Assembly: GCF_006175995.1 (NCBI RefSeq)
Contig: NZ_VDMB01000001.1
Coordinates: 421,946 to 455,160 of the forward strand
Direction: 5' to 3'
Length of the DNA stretch: 33,215 bases
DNA from: Desulfobotulus mexicanus
GTDB lineage: Bacteria > Desulfobacterota > Desulfobacteria > Desulfobacterales > ASO4-4
The translations under genes and the position numbers were made by a program. The notes under the pieces were generated by a model that made no database searches, was not told where the DNA came from, and saw only the letters and a program-made list of their open reading frames with translations. Within the stretch, counting starts at the first letter, position 1; each line of letters opens with the position of its first letter. Shown here in pieces: positions 7,057 to 15,854 of the stretch.

Positions 7057-9033
7057 ATGGCATTGCCGAATCAGCCCGCGGGCGAACTGAAATGCGTTGA
7101 AAATCCTGAGATCATCGAGAAAGAAGTTGATATCCTTCTCGTTGGTGGTGGCATGGCTAACTGCGGTGCTGCTTTTGAAATTAAAAAATGGGCCGATGAT
7201 AACACCAGTATTCTTCTGGTGGACAAGGCGGCTCTGGAGCGCTCCGGTGCCGTTGCACAGGGTCTTTCCGCCATCAATACCTATATTGGTGATAATAAGG
7301 TTGATGACTATGTGCGCATGGTCCGTAACGACCTTATGGGTATTGTTCGTGAAGACCTTATCTTCAACCTGGGCCGCCACGTGGATGACTCCGTTCATCT
7401 GTTCGAGGAGTGGGGTCTGCCCATCTGGAAAAAAGATGCCGAAAACAAGAACCTTGATGGTAAAAAAGGTCTTAAAATCGGTCTTCTGAAGGATGGTGCC
7501 AAGCCCGTACGTACCGGTAAATGGCAGATCATGATCAACGGTGAGTCCTATAAGCGCATCGTTGCTGAAGCTGCTAAAAAAGCCCTTGGCGAAGAAAACA
7601 TTCTTGAGCGCGTATTCATCGTTGAACTGCTCCGTGACAAGAATGATCCCACTCGCATTGCCGGTGCCGTTGGTTTCTCCACCCGTGAGAACAAGGTATA
7701 CTACATCAAGTGCAACACCATGCTGGTTGCCTGTGGTGGCGCTGTAAACATCTATCAGCCCCGCTCCGTAGGTGAAGGTAAAGGACGTGCATGGTATCCC
7801 GTATGGAATGCCGGCTCCACCTATACCATGGCTCTTCGTGCCGGTGCTGAGCTTTCCATGATGGAAAACCGCTTCACGCCTGCCCGTTTCAAGGACGGTT
7901 ACGGTCCTGTTGGTGCATGGTTCCTTCTGTTCAAAGCCCATCTTGAAAACTCTCTTGGTGAAAACTATGCAGCTTCCCAGGATGCCAAGGACGAGCTGGC
8001 CAAGTACGCTCCTTACGGTACTGCGCCCATTACTCCTACCTGTCTGCGTAACCACCTTCTGATGAACGAAGTGAGGAACGGTCGTGGTCCCATCATGATG
8101 GTTACCTCCAAGGCTCTTCAGAAGCTTGGTGAAACCATGGACAAGAAGGAACTCAAGCATCTGGAAGCAGAAGCATGGGAAGACTTCCTGGATATGACCT
8201 GTGGTCAGGCTAACCTGTGGTGCGCCACCAACACCGAACCTGAGAAAAAAGATTCTGAAATTCTGCCCACAGAACCCTACCTTCTTGGTTCCCACTCCGG
8301 CTGCTGCGGTATCTGGGTTTCTGGTCCCAACGAAGACTGGGTTCCCGAAGATTACAAGTGGGGCGACAATGGTGTTATCTACAACCAGATGACCACCGTT
8401 AAAGGTCTCTTTACCGCTGCCGATGGCATTGGCTGCTCCGGTCACAAGTTCTCTTCCGGTTCCCATGCTGAAGGCCGTATTGCTGCCAAGATGATGGTAA
8501 AATGGGTTAAGAACCATGCTGATTATAAGCCTGAGCCAGAAATGACACCTCAGGAAGCAGCAGATCTTGTATGGAAGCCCGTTAAAACCTGGTTTGCACA
8601 CAAAGATTATTCCACAGACAAAGACGTCAACCCCAAATTCTGCAAGCCTGCGGGTATGACCATGCGTCTGATGAAAGCCACCAACGAGTATGGTGGTGGT
8701 GTTGGATCTTACTACTGCCTCAATCAGTCTTCTCTTGAGACCCTGATGGAACTCTTCCAGATGATGCACGAAGACTGTGAGCATCTGGCGGCTGGTGACC
8801 TTCACGAACTGATGCGCTGCTGGGAAATCTTCCACCGTATTTATACGGTAGAAGCCCATACACGCCACATCATGTTCCGTAAGGAAACCCGTTTCCCCGG
8901 CTTCTACTACAGAACAGACTTCATGGGTCAGGACGATGAGAACTGGTTCTGCTTTGTTAACTCCACGTACAATAAAGAAACCAAAGAGTGGAGCATGAAG
9001 AAAGTTCCTTATCACCGCATCATCCCGATGTAA
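7057..9033 (+). CDS. aprA: Adenylylsulfate reductase alpha subunit AprA
   Basis: AprA is the FAD-containing catalytic subunit of APS reductase. The 658-residue length is normal for sulfate reducers. The N-terminal dinucleotide motif DILLVGGGMANCGAAFEI (about residues 25-42) is followed by the fumarate-reductase-like fold, including RSGAVAQGLSAINTYIG, the conserved MMENRFTPARFKDGYGPVGAW stretch, and the second FAD-binding segment GLFTAADGIGCSGHKFSSGSHAEGR. The C-terminus ends near YHRIIPM. The start has a strong GGGAGG element. A strong terminator follows 37 nt after the stop, so aprBA can form its own transcript. Confidence 0.98.
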   Translation: MALPNQPAGELKCVENPEIIEKEVDILLVGGGMANCGAAFEIKKWADDNTSILLVDKAALERSGAVAQGLSAINTYIGDNKVDDYVRMVRNDLMGIVREDLIFNLGRHVDDSVHLFEEWGLPIWKKDAENKNLDGKKGLKIGLLKDGAKPVRTGKWQIMINGESYKRIVAEAAKKALGEENILERVFIVELLRDKNDPTRIAGAVGFSTRENKVYYIKCNTMLVACGGAVNIYQPRSVGEGKGRAWYPVWNAGSTYTMALRAGAELSMMENRFTPARFKDGYGPVGAWFLLFKAHLENSLGENYAASQDAKDELAKYAPYGTAPITPTCLRNHLLMNEVRNGRGPIMMVTSKALQKLGETMDKKELKHLEAEAWEDFLDMTCGQANLWCATNTEPEKKDSEILPTEPYLLGSHSGCCGIWVSGPNEDWVPEDYKWGDNGVIYNQMTTVKGLFTAADGIGCSGHKFSSGSHAEGRIAAKMMVKWVKNHADYKPEPEMTPQEAADLVWKPVKTWFAHKDYSTDKDVNPKFCKPAGMTMRLMKATNEYGGGVGSYYCLNQSSLETLMELFQMMHEDCEHLAAGDLHELMRCWEIFHRIYTVEAHTRHIMFRKETRFPGFYYRTDFMGQDDENWFCFVNSTYNKETKEWSMKKVPYHRIIPM

Positions 9034-9069
9034 TCACGTTTTATCTGTGATGTAGTCGGATAGTACTTG

Positions 9070-9107
9070 CCTCCTGGTCTCCGGAATCCCGGGGCCAGGA
9101 GGTTTTT
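9070..9107 (+). terminator. Rho-independent terminator after aprA
   Basis: CCTCCTGG (9070-9077) pairs perfectly with CCAGGAGG (9095-9102) and is followed by TTTTTGTT. It separates aprBA from qmoABC, so the qmo genes need read-through or their own promoter. Confidence 0.85.
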
Positions 9108-9150
9108 GTTAACATCCCCTTTATAAGGGTTTTGTGGTTTTTTCGGGTAT

Positions 9151-9208
9151 GTGCCCAATTATCCGAGGGCTTCAGGCATAAAAATGAAGCCTTGGGATAT
9201 GTGGGCAC
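9151..9208. repeat. 58-nt near-perfect inverted repeat between aprA and qmoA
   Basis: The outer arms are GTGCCCA (9151-9157) and TGGGCAC (9202-9208). A 3x3 element (ATT/ATG) follows. The inner arms are ATCCGAGGGCTTCA (9161-9174) and TGAAGCCTTGGGAT (9185-9198), which pair with one G-G mismatch and one G-T wobble around the 10-nt loop GGCATAAAAA. No T-tract follows, so it is not a standard terminator. It starts 43 nt after the aprA terminator and ends 79 nt before qmoA. It could be an RNA-processing or stabilising hairpin, an operator, or a mobile repeat. Confidence 0.8.
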
Positions 9209-9287
9209 TGAGCATGGCAGGCAGCCTGTTCGCCCGTGCCACTGTTAGAGATTATTTCTGGGATCGAATAAATCACGGAGGGAAAGC

Positions 9288-10556
9288 ATGACGTTGGAAC
9301 AATCAGCCCCTGCTGGCAGCATTTTGGTAGTCGGGGGGGGGATCAGCGGTCTTACCACGGCCCTCGAAGCCGCCGAAGTCGGCTATGACGTGTACATTGT
9401 GGAAAAAACAGCTTCACTGGGCGGACGTGTAGCTCAGCTGAATCAGTATTTTCCGAAACTCTGTCCACCGACCTGTGGCCTTGAAATCAATTACAAAAGA
9501 ATTCGTGACAATGCCCGTATCAAGGTTCTGACCCTTGCTGAGGTGGAAAGCGTAACCGGTACGCCCGGTGCTTATTCCGTTCAGGTCAAGGTGAACCCCC
9601 GCTATGTCAATGAAAACTGTACCTGCTGTGGAGAATGCGGCACAGCCTGCGCATCGGAAATTGATAATGCCTTTGATTTTGGCATGTCCAAAACCAAGGG
9701 AGCTTATCTTCCCCATGGTATGGCTTTTCCCCAGCGCTATGTAATAGCGCCGGAAATCATCGGAACCGATGATGCAGCCAAGGCGGCGGAAGCCTGTAAG
9801 TATGGTGCCGTGGACCTTGCCATGCAGCCGAAAACCCTGAACCTGATGGTAGGTTCCGTTGTATGGGCCACGGGCTGGCAGCCCTATGATGCTGCAAAAA
9901 TTGATAATCTCGGTTTTGGCCGTTACCCCGACATCATCACAAACATGATGCTGGAGCGCATGGCGTCTAAAAACGGTCCTACGGAAGGCAAGATTGTCCG
10001 TCCTTCCGACGGAAAGGCTCCCGAGACAGTTGCCTTTGTTCAGTGTGCAGGCTCAAGGGATGAAAATCACCTGTCCTACTGCTCTTATATCTGCTGCATG
10101 GCTTCCCTCAAGCATGCCACCTATCTCCGCAGCCAGTATCCCGATGCGGAAGTCTACATCTATTATATTGATCTGCGGGCTCCCGGCTATCGTTATGAGA
10201 AGTTTTACAAGATGCTAAAAGATGATCCCAAGGTCTTTTTCATCAAGGGCAAGGTAGCGGAAGTGGCTGAAGAGGACGGCAAAATTCTTGTCACCGCTGA
10301 GAATGCCGTGACCGGTGAGAAAAGCAGCCGCGCTGTGGATATGGCCGTACTTGCCACGGGCATGGAGCCCAGTCTGGCGGGTGCGAAACCCAAGGCGGAT
10401 CTGGTATTCACCGAAGATGGCTTCATTGTGAATGATTATACCAGGGGTGGTCAGTTCGCCTGTGGCTGTGCCAACAAGCCGGCGGACGTGGTCTCCAGCA
10501 ACCAGAATGCAACGGGTATGGCGCTCAAGGCGATTCAAACCCTGGTGAAGCGGTAG
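9288..10556 (+). CDS. qmoA: Quinone-interacting oxidoreductase subunit QmoA
   Basis: QmoA is an HdrA-like flavoprotein of the QmoABC complex, proposed to link the menaquinone pool to APS reductase. The 422-residue product begins with an FAD-binding motif SILVVGGGISGLTTALEAA (about residues 11-29) and the HdrA-type GGRVAQLNQYFPKLCPPTCG. A CxxCxxCxxxC pattern (C111, C114, C117, C121) is present, as in HdrA-like proteins, but the usual proline after the last cysteine is Ala. The ATG is preceded by CGGAGGGAAAG. The gene lies 254 nt behind aprA and 12 nt ahead of qmoB. Confidence 0.95.
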   Translation: MTLEQSAPAGSILVVGGGISGLTTALEAAEVGYDVYIVEKTASLGGRVAQLNQYFPKLCPPTCGLEINYKRIRDNARIKVLTLAEVESVTGTPGAYSVQVKVNPRYVNENCTCCGECGTACASEIDNAFDFGMSKTKGAYLPHGMAFPQRYVIAPEIIGTDDAAKAAEACKYGAVDLAMQPKTLNLMVGSVVWATGWQPYDAAKIDNLGFGRYPDIITNMMLERMASKNGPTEGKIVRPSDGKAPETVAFVQCAGSRDENHLSYCSYICCMASLKHATYLRSQYPDAEVYIYYIDLRAPGYRYEKFYKMLKDDPKVFFIKGKVAEVAEEDGKILVTAENAVTGEKSSRAVDMAVLATGMEPSLAGAKPKADLVFTEDGFIVNDYTRGGQFACGCANKPADVVSSNQNATGMALKAIQTLVKR

Positions 10557-10568
10557 GAGGGAGACATC

Positions 10569-12905
10569 ATGCAGAAGAAATATGGCGTATACATCTGTAC
10601 CGGATGCGGTATCGGTGAAATGCTGAATGTGGAAAAACTTGAGGCTGTTGCCGCAGAAAAACGCTTTGACTGTAAAAATCATCCCTGCCTCTGTGGCGAG
10701 GAAGGTCTGAAGCTGATCAAGGCGGATATTGCTGAAGGTACTAATGCTCTGGCCATTGCCGCCTGCTCCCGCAGGGTCAATTTTGATATTTTCAAGTTTG
10801 ACGGTTGTGTGGTGGATAGGGTGAATCTCCGTGAAGGGGTTGTCTGGAGCCATAAGCGGGAAGAATTCCCCGGGCCTGTCACAGACGATGAAAAGGCCGA
10901 TGAGTATTTTCTGGACCGTATTCAGCAGATGGCGGATGACTACATCCGTATGGGAATGGCCCGCATAGAAAAGATTGCCATTCCTGAGCCCTATCAGCTG
11001 GAAAACTTCTCCAAGAAGATTCTGGTCATAGGTGGTGGTGTAACAGGCATGGGTGCTGCCCTGGATGCGGCTGCTGCCGGTTACGAAGTGACCATTGTGG
11101 AAAAAGATGATGTGCTGGGTGGTTATGCGGCAAAAATGCGTAAGCAGATGCCCGTACAGATGCCCTTTGAGTCTCTGATTCCGCCCGTTGCAAGTGATCA
11201 GATCAAGGCCGTGGAAGCATCTTCTAAAATTGATGTGAAAACGGGAACCGTAGTTGCCCGTATTGCGGGTCAGCCCGGTGATTTCACCGTGACCTTTAAA
11301 AAGCCCGGTGAAAAAATTGAATTTGACGTGCCTCTGGCCGTTCCCGAAGCCCAGCGTTACGATGAAAACGGCAAGGCCCTGGATGTGGATCAGATCCGTG
11401 AGATTTATGTAAAAATCAATGAGGGTCGTGCCGATGTTCTGCAGTTTGATCCCAATGGCACCAAGTACGGAGCCGTTATTCTTGCTGCGGGCTGGCGTCC
11501 TGCGGAACTGGATGCCGATGCCTTTGCACATCTGGGAGTGGGTAATGCAGATGTCATCACCAACCATCAGTTTGAAATGATGGCCAAAGAAGGCAAGGTG
11601 GTTCGTCCTTCAGACGGGCGTCCTGCCAAGAATGTGGTCTTTGTCCAGAGTCCCGGTAAGGATGGGGATGATACTGACTTTGATTACTGCGGTTCCGTCA
11701 CCTCCATGGTGGCCCTTAAGCAGGCCAAATATGTCCGGGAAGACTATGCCGATGGTAAGGCCTATGTGATCTACCAGCACATGCGCACCCCCGGTCTTCA
11801 GGAGAATTTCTATAAATCCATGCAGCAGGATCCCGGCGTCTTTATGACCAAGGGAGAAGTGACTGCTGTGGAAAGTGCTGCCGATGGCCTTGTGGTCACA
11901 GCCGCCAATACCCTTCTGGGTGAAGAAATTCAGATAAAAGCCGACCTTGTGGTGCTTGCCGCTGGTATGGTTCCTGCTACCAAAGATGATCCTGTTGTTA
12001 ACCTTGCCTATCGTCAGGGTCCCGGTTTCCGGGAAATTAAATCCTTTGACGGATATGCTGACTCCAACTTCATCTGCTTTCCCTATGAAACCCAGCGTAC
12101 CGGTGTGTATGCCGCAGGTGCCATCAGGAGAAGCCAGACCATTGAAGAGTCTATGGAAGATGCAACGGGTGCTGCCCTCAAGGCCATCCAGTGCGTGGAG
12201 TCTTCCAACCGCGGTATGGCAGTCCACCCCCGTTCCGGCGACATGACCTTCCCGGACTTTTTCTTCCAGCGCTGTACCCAGTGCAAGCGTTGTACGGAAG
12301 AGTGTCCCTTTGGTGCCCTGGATGATGATGAGCGCGGTACGCCCAAGCCCAATCCCACCCGTTGCCGCCGCTGTGGTACCTGTATGGGTGCCTGCCCTGA
12401 ACGCATCATCGGTTTTGCAGACTACTCCATTGATTCCGTTGGTTCCATGGTAAAAAGTGTCTGGGTTCCTTCGGATATGGACTTTGATGAGCCTCCCATG
12501 CGTATTCTGGGTTTTGTCTGTGAAAATGACGCATATCCGGCTCTGGATATGGCTGCTATGAATCGCCTTTCCTATCATGCGGATGTGCGTATTATTCCGG
12601 TACGCTGCCTGGGTTCCGTCAACGTCATCTGGATTAAAGATGCCCTTTCCCAGGGTATGGACGGCGTATTCATGATGGGATGCAAACATGGTGACGACTA
12701 TCAGTGTCACTTTATCAAGGGTTCCGAGCTGATGGATGTGCGTTCAAGCAAGATGGGGGATACCCTCACAAGTCTTGGTCTTGAAGATGAGCGCATTGCC
12801 CAGTTCGAGATTGCCATTGATGAGTATGACAAGGCACCGGAGCTGATAAACAAGTTTGTGGCAAGAGTTGAAGAAATGGGTCCGAACCCCTTCAAGGGCT
12901 TCTGA
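10569..12905 (+). CDS. qmoB: Quinone-interacting oxidoreductase subunit QmoB
   Basis: QmoB joins an HdrA-like flavoprotein to an MvhD-like electron-transfer domain. The 778-residue product has an N-terminal cysteine-containing segment (YICTGCGIGEML), an FAD motif KKILVIGGGVTGMGAALDAA around residue 155, and two ferredoxin-type [4Fe-4S] motifs near residues 569-609 (CTQCKRCTEECPFG and CRRCGTCMGACPE). The MvhD-like domain runs from about residue 644 (MRILGFVCENDAYPALDMA) to the end, with further cysteines in RCLGSV and GCKHGDDYQCHF that fit a [2Fe-2S] site. It is encoded between qmoA and qmoC in one operon. The start has GGAGGGAGA directly upstream. Confidence 0.95.
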   Translation: MQKKYGVYICTGCGIGEMLNVEKLEAVAAEKRFDCKNHPCLCGEEGLKLIKADIAEGTNALAIAACSRRVNFDIFKFDGCVVDRVNLREGVVWSHKREEFPGPVTDDEKADEYFLDRIQQMADDYIRMGMARIEKIAIPEPYQLENFSKKILVIGGGVTGMGAALDAAAAGYEVTIVEKDDVLGGYAAKMRKQMPVQMPFESLIPPVASDQIKAVEASSKIDVKTGTVVARIAGQPGDFTVTFKKPGEKIEFDVPLAVPEAQRYDENGKALDVDQIREIYVKINEGRADVLQFDPNGTKYGAVILAAGWRPAELDADAFAHLGVGNADVITNHQFEMMAKEGKVVRPSDGRPAKNVVFVQSPGKDGDDTDFDYCGSVTSMVALKQAKYVREDYADGKAYVIYQHMRTPGLQENFYKSMQQDPGVFMTKGEVTAVESAADGLVVTAANTLLGEEIQIKADLVVLAAGMVPATKDDPVVNLAYRQGPGFREIKSFDGYADSNFICFPYETQRTGVYAAGAIRRSQTIEESMEDATGAALKAIQCVESSNRGMAVHPRSGDMTFPDFFFQRCTQCKRCTEECPFGALDDDERGTPKPNPTRCRRCGTCMGACPERIIGFADYSIDSVGSMVKSVWVPSDMDFDEPPMRILGFVCENDAYPALDMAAMNRLSYHADVRIIPVRCLGSVNVIWIKDALSQGMDGVFMMGCKHGDDYQCHFIKGSELMDVRSSKMGDTLTSLGLEDERIAQFEIAIDEYDKAPELINKFVARVEEMGPNPFKGF

Positions 12906-12952
12906 TACATTTAACCCAAATTGCCCAATCTTAATTCTGAGGAGGTAGGTCG

Positions 12953-14134
12953 ATGACACAGAAATATATGGTAGAGCCGGATTTAGGCTTTATCAACGAG
13001 GTGGTGGGCCTCGGCGGGGATACCCTGAAAAAGTGCTTTCAGTGTGCCACCTGTTCCGTAGCCTGTCCCATATCCCCGGAGGAAAAGCCTTTTCCCAGAA
13101 AGGAAATGATAGCTGCTTCCTGGGGCTTGAAGGATAAACTGGTTGGCAGTTCTGATATCTGGCTTTGCCACCAGTGCGGAGATTGCAGCACCATGTGCCC
13201 GAGGGGCGCTGCACCCGGTGATGTGCTGGGAGCTATCCGTTCCTATGCCATTAGCGAGTATGCCCAGCCTAAGTTCATTGGAAAGATGGTGAATGACCGT
13301 AGCAAGCTTGGTATTCTGACGGCTGTTCCCGCTGCTATTTTTGCTTTCTTTGCTTTCCTGACGGTATTTGGTCATGGGTTTTTTGCAAAGATCTTTGGCG
13401 GAGAAATGTGGTATCATACCCATGATGGTCTTCCCGTTCCGGGCATTGCTGCTTCCAACTTTATCTCCAGCTGGTTTGTGGATATTGTTTTTGTTCCTCT
13501 TGCTCTGGCTGTTGTGATTGTTTTTGGTCTGGGTTTAAAACGCTTTGTGGCGGACATGCACGCCAATGCCATCCTTGAAGGAAAAACCAGAAGGACGGAT
13601 CTGGACTGGGTGGAATATGCAAAGTCCATCTGGCAGATACTGCCCACCATCGGCAAGCACAGGAAGTTTTCCGAGTGCGGTGAGAACCGTGAGCGGGCAA
13701 CGGCCCATATGATGGTGCTTTTCTCCTTCATTGGCCTTGCCATTGTAACGGGTCTTGTTTTCATCGGTGTTTACTTTCTGCATCAGGCAACGCCCTACAG
13801 CCAGCTTAACCCCATCAAGTGGGTGGCTAATGTTTCCGGTGTGGCCCTGATCATTGGTATTGCACTGATGATGAAAAACCGTCTGGCCAGAAAGGATCAG
13901 AAATCCGCCTATAAAGACTGGTATATTCTGGGCGTGATAATGGTTGTTGCCGTGACGGGGATGTTTACCCAGATGTTCCGTCTGGGGGGCGTGGCTTTCC
14001 TGAGCTATCTTTCCTATTACATCCACCTCATTGCCATTTTTCATCTCTTTGCCTATCTTCCCTTTTCCAAGATGGCCCATCTGGTTTACCGGACGGCTGC
14101 CATGGGATATCAGGCATACAGCGGACGGAAGTAA
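12953..14134 (+). CDS. qmoC: Quinone-interacting oxidoreductase subunit QmoC, membrane anchor
   Basis: QmoC fuses an HdrC-like iron-sulfur domain to a NarI-like heme b membrane domain. It is the part expected to exchange electrons with menaquinol. In the 393-residue product, two [4Fe-4S] motifs occur at C28-x2-C31-x2-C34-x3-C38 and C72-x2-C75-x2-C78-x3-C82. From about residue 115 there are roughly six hydrophobic segments with several histidines that could ligate heme. A GAGGAGG element precedes the ATG, 47 nt after qmoB. A hairpin pair including a good terminator follows. Confidence 0.95.
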   Translation: MTQKYMVEPDLGFINEVVGLGGDTLKKCFQCATCSVACPISPEEKPFPRKEMIAASWGLKDKLVGSSDIWLCHQCGDCSTMCPRGAAPGDVLGAIRSYAISEYAQPKFIGKMVNDRSKLGILTAVPAAIFAFFAFLTVFGHGFFAKIFGGEMWYHTHDGLPVPGIAASNFISSWFVDIVFVPLALAVVIVFGLGLKRFVADMHANAILEGKTRRTDLDWVEYAKSIWQILPTIGKHRKFSECGENRERATAHMMVLFSFIGLAIVTGLVFIGVYFLHQATPYSQLNPIKWVANVSGVALIIGIALMMKNRLARKDQKSAYKDWYILGVIMVVAVTGMFTQMFRLGGVAFLSYLSYYIHLIAIFHLFAYLPFSKMAHLVYRTAAMGYQAYSGRK

Positions 14135-14145
14135 ATGTATAAATT

Positions 14146-14168
14146 ACCACTTTTGTTAAAAAAGTGGT
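14146..14168 (+). other. Hairpin after qmoC
   Basis: ACCACTTTT (14146-14154) and AAAAGTGGT (14160-14168) form a 9-bp stem with a 5-nt loop, 11 nt after the qmoC stop. It lacks a T-tract and is probably a 3'-end stabilising structure ahead of the main terminator. Confidence 0.5.
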
Positions 14169-14177
14169 TCAGGTATT

Positions 14178-14217
14178 AAAAAAGCGGTGGTCCGGCATGG
14201 TTCGGACCGCCGCTTTT
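14178..14217 (+). terminator. Rho-independent terminator of the qmo operon
   Basis: AAAGCGGTGGTCCG pairs with CGGACCGCCGCTTT across an 8-nt loop, with one G-T wobble, and ends in TTTT. The symmetric A/T flanks could let it work in both directions. Confidence 0.85.
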
Positions 14218-14370
14218 CTGTACGGAAACCCTGTTGGGTTCATGTTTTTTTCTCCGCTGATGCTGACATGTCACCGGGCAGGTCTGGGGTTCATGTGGCT
14301 TTAACAAAACATCTGTCCATTGCATGGCTTTGAAATTCTGTGGCTTTTTGGGTCTTATTAAAATGAAGGA

Positions 14371-14399
14371 TTGACCCCATCTCCGGGATGGCGTATAGA
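14371..14399 (+). promoter_or_regulatory. Sigma-70-type promoter for the rplU-gpmI run
   Basis: TTGACC (14371-14376), a 17-nt spacer and TATAGA (14394-14399) give a good match to the housekeeping consensus. Transcription would begin around 14406, about 39 nt before the membrane-protein gene that leads the cluster. The 14218-14370 stretch between this and the qmo terminator shows nothing else. Confidence 0.6.
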
Positions 14400-14444
14400 T
14401 ACCCGGTGTTTTTTATGTGAAATCCAGCCTTTTGGGATGGGAAA

Positions 14445-15218
14445 ATGGACGATGATCATGTAAGAAAATATCGATCAAAACAGAGCTTTTCCGGTATGGC
14501 CCGTCTTTTTTCAAAGGATGAGGTCAAGGTTTTTTTCAAGAAGTTTGTTTATCTGGTCATGTTTATTGAGGTGGCTATTTTTATAGCTTGCTGGATGTTT
14601 CAGCTGGGGCTTCTGGGGGAAGGGCGGCAGGAGCATGGAACCCAGCCCTTTCCATGGAAAACCTATCTTCTTTTTGCTTTTCTTGCCCCCCTTGCCATGA
14701 CCTTTCTTTTGGGTATTGTGGTAAGTGCTTTTAATCTTTTTCTTTTCGGTGAGGAATCCCTGAAGTCAAAGTCGGCTTCCGGGGAAAGCCCCGGATGGTT
14801 GCACACCCTTTTGCAGATCCCTTTTCTTTTTATGATGCTTTTTCTGGGGCTTGCGGCAGGGGCGCTGTATCGTATGGATGAGATTCTGTTTTTTCTGGAT
14901 CATGCGGGTACTGCCTTTCTGGATGTATTCAGGGTGGTGGGTATCCTCCTTGTGATTTGTGGCACTGCAGCCGGGATTCTGTGGATGATTCTTGGCTACA
15001 GGCTTAAAATAAAGGCATTGGAATACCAGTATAAGGCCGAGGTATTGCAATGTCTGCCGTTCGCAGAAGATGATGCGGCGGGTGCTGTTCTGTTACCCAG
15101 GAATTTTTCGGAGCCATCCGCTGTGGCACCGCCGGCCCCAGGGAGGCAGCCGAAAGAGGGTTTGAAGGAAAAACGGACAGTAGTAAGTGAAGTTAAAAAG
15201 GTCTTGAATGCATTATAA
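14445..15218 (+). CDS. Uncharacterised four-helix membrane protein
   Basis: This 257-residue protein belongs to no family I recognise. Hydrophobic segments at about 36-57, 73-103, 121-142 and 161-185 suggest four transmembrane helices. A charged N-terminus (MDDDHVRKYRSKQSF) precedes them, and a proline-rich, lysine-rich soluble tail of about 70 residues (PSAVAPPAPGRQPKEGLKEK) follows. The tail ends only 18 nt before rplU, and the gene sits behind the only visible promoter for the ribosomal-protein genes, so it is probably co-transcribed with them. The start has GGGATGGGA upstream. Confidence 0.75.
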   Translation: MDDDHVRKYRSKQSFSGMARLFSKDEVKVFFKKFVYLVMFIEVAIFIACWMFQLGLLGEGRQEHGTQPFPWKTYLLFAFLAPLAMTFLLGIVVSAFNLFLFGEESLKSKSASGESPGWLHTLLQIPFLFMMLFLGLAAGALYRMDEILFFLDHAGTAFLDVFRVVGILLVICGTAAGILWMILGYRLKIKALEYQYKAEVLQCLPFAEDDAAGAVLLPRNFSEPSAVAPPAPGRQPKEGLKEKRTVVSEVKKVLNAL

Positions 15219-15236
15219 TATGAAGGAGATACACCC

Positions 15237-15551
15237 ATGACGTATGCTGTGGTTGCAACGGGCGGCAAGCAGTACAAGGTAGTTGAAGGGGAAACCCTCA
15301 GGGTTGAGAAAATTGCCGGAGAGGTTGGTACCGAAGTCGTGCTGGATTCTGTTCTGCTTGCCAGGATTGAGGATGCACTGAAAATCGGTCAGCCCATCCT
15401 TGAAGGTGCAGCGGTTCACGCCACCATCGTGGAGCAGGATAAAGCCAAAAAAGTGCTGGTTTTCAAGTATAAGCGGAGAAAGCGTTACCGCAGGATGCAG
15501 GGGCATCGTCAGCCCTATACCTCACTGCGTATTAACCGCATTGAAGCCTGA
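15237..15551 (+). CDS. rplU: 50S ribosomal protein L21
   Basis: The 104-residue product starts MTYAVVATGGKQYKVVEG and ends in YKRRKRYRRMQGHRQPYTSLRI, the hallmark of bL21, which binds 23S rRNA in the large subunit. Length is normal. The ribosome-binding site AAGGAG is 10 nt upstream. The order rplU-rpmA-obgE is conserved widely in bacteria and supports the call. Confidence 0.98.
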   Translation: MTYAVVATGGKQYKVVEGETLRVEKIAGEVGTEVVLDSVLLARIEDALKIGQPILEGAAVHATIVEQDKAKKVLVFKYKRRKRYRRMQGHRQPYTSLRINRIEA

Positions 15552-15599
15552 TCAAAAATTTTGCGTGAATCTCTTTGAAGATGATAAGGAGCATGTCAG

Positions 15600-15854
15600 A
15601 TGGCACATAAGAAGGCAGCCGGATCTACCCGGAACGGTCGTGACAGTAATGCTCAGCGCAGGGGCGTAAAACGCTTTGGCGGTGAGCTTGTGAAGGCGGG
15701 AAACATTATCGTCCGTCAGGTTGGAACAAAAGTTTATCCTGGTGAGAACGTGGGTATGGGCAAAGATTACACCTTGTTTGCCAAGGCAGACGGAAGGGTG
15801 ACCTTTGAACGCTACGGTCGTGACCGGAAGAAAGTCAGCGTATACCAAGCGTGA
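15600..15854 (+). CDS. rpmA: 50S ribosomal protein L27
   Basis: This 84-residue bL27 protein starts [20 protein letters not shown], continues with [14 protein letters not shown], and includes [16 protein letters not shown]. The N-terminal tail reaches toward the peptidyl-transferase centre in known ribosomes. The start has AAGGAG 8 nt upstream. Its TGA overlaps the GTG of obgE (GTGA). Confidence 0.98.
   Translation: MAHKKAAGSTRNGRDSNAQRRGVKRFGGELVKAGNIIVRQVGTKVYPGENVGMGKDYTLFAKADGRVTFERYGRDRKKVSVYQA

Noticed and set aside
7027-9015. 662-codon open frame antisense to aprA
   Set aside because: It mirrors a highly expressed gene with strong codon bias, which removes stop codons from one antisense frame. 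The translation has no recognisable domain and no ribosome-binding site.
10215-12710. Long minus-strand frames opposite qmoA and qmoB (10215-11567 and 11610-12710)
   Set aside because: Same codon-bias shadow effect. The plus-strand genes are unambiguous and the antisense translations look like no family.
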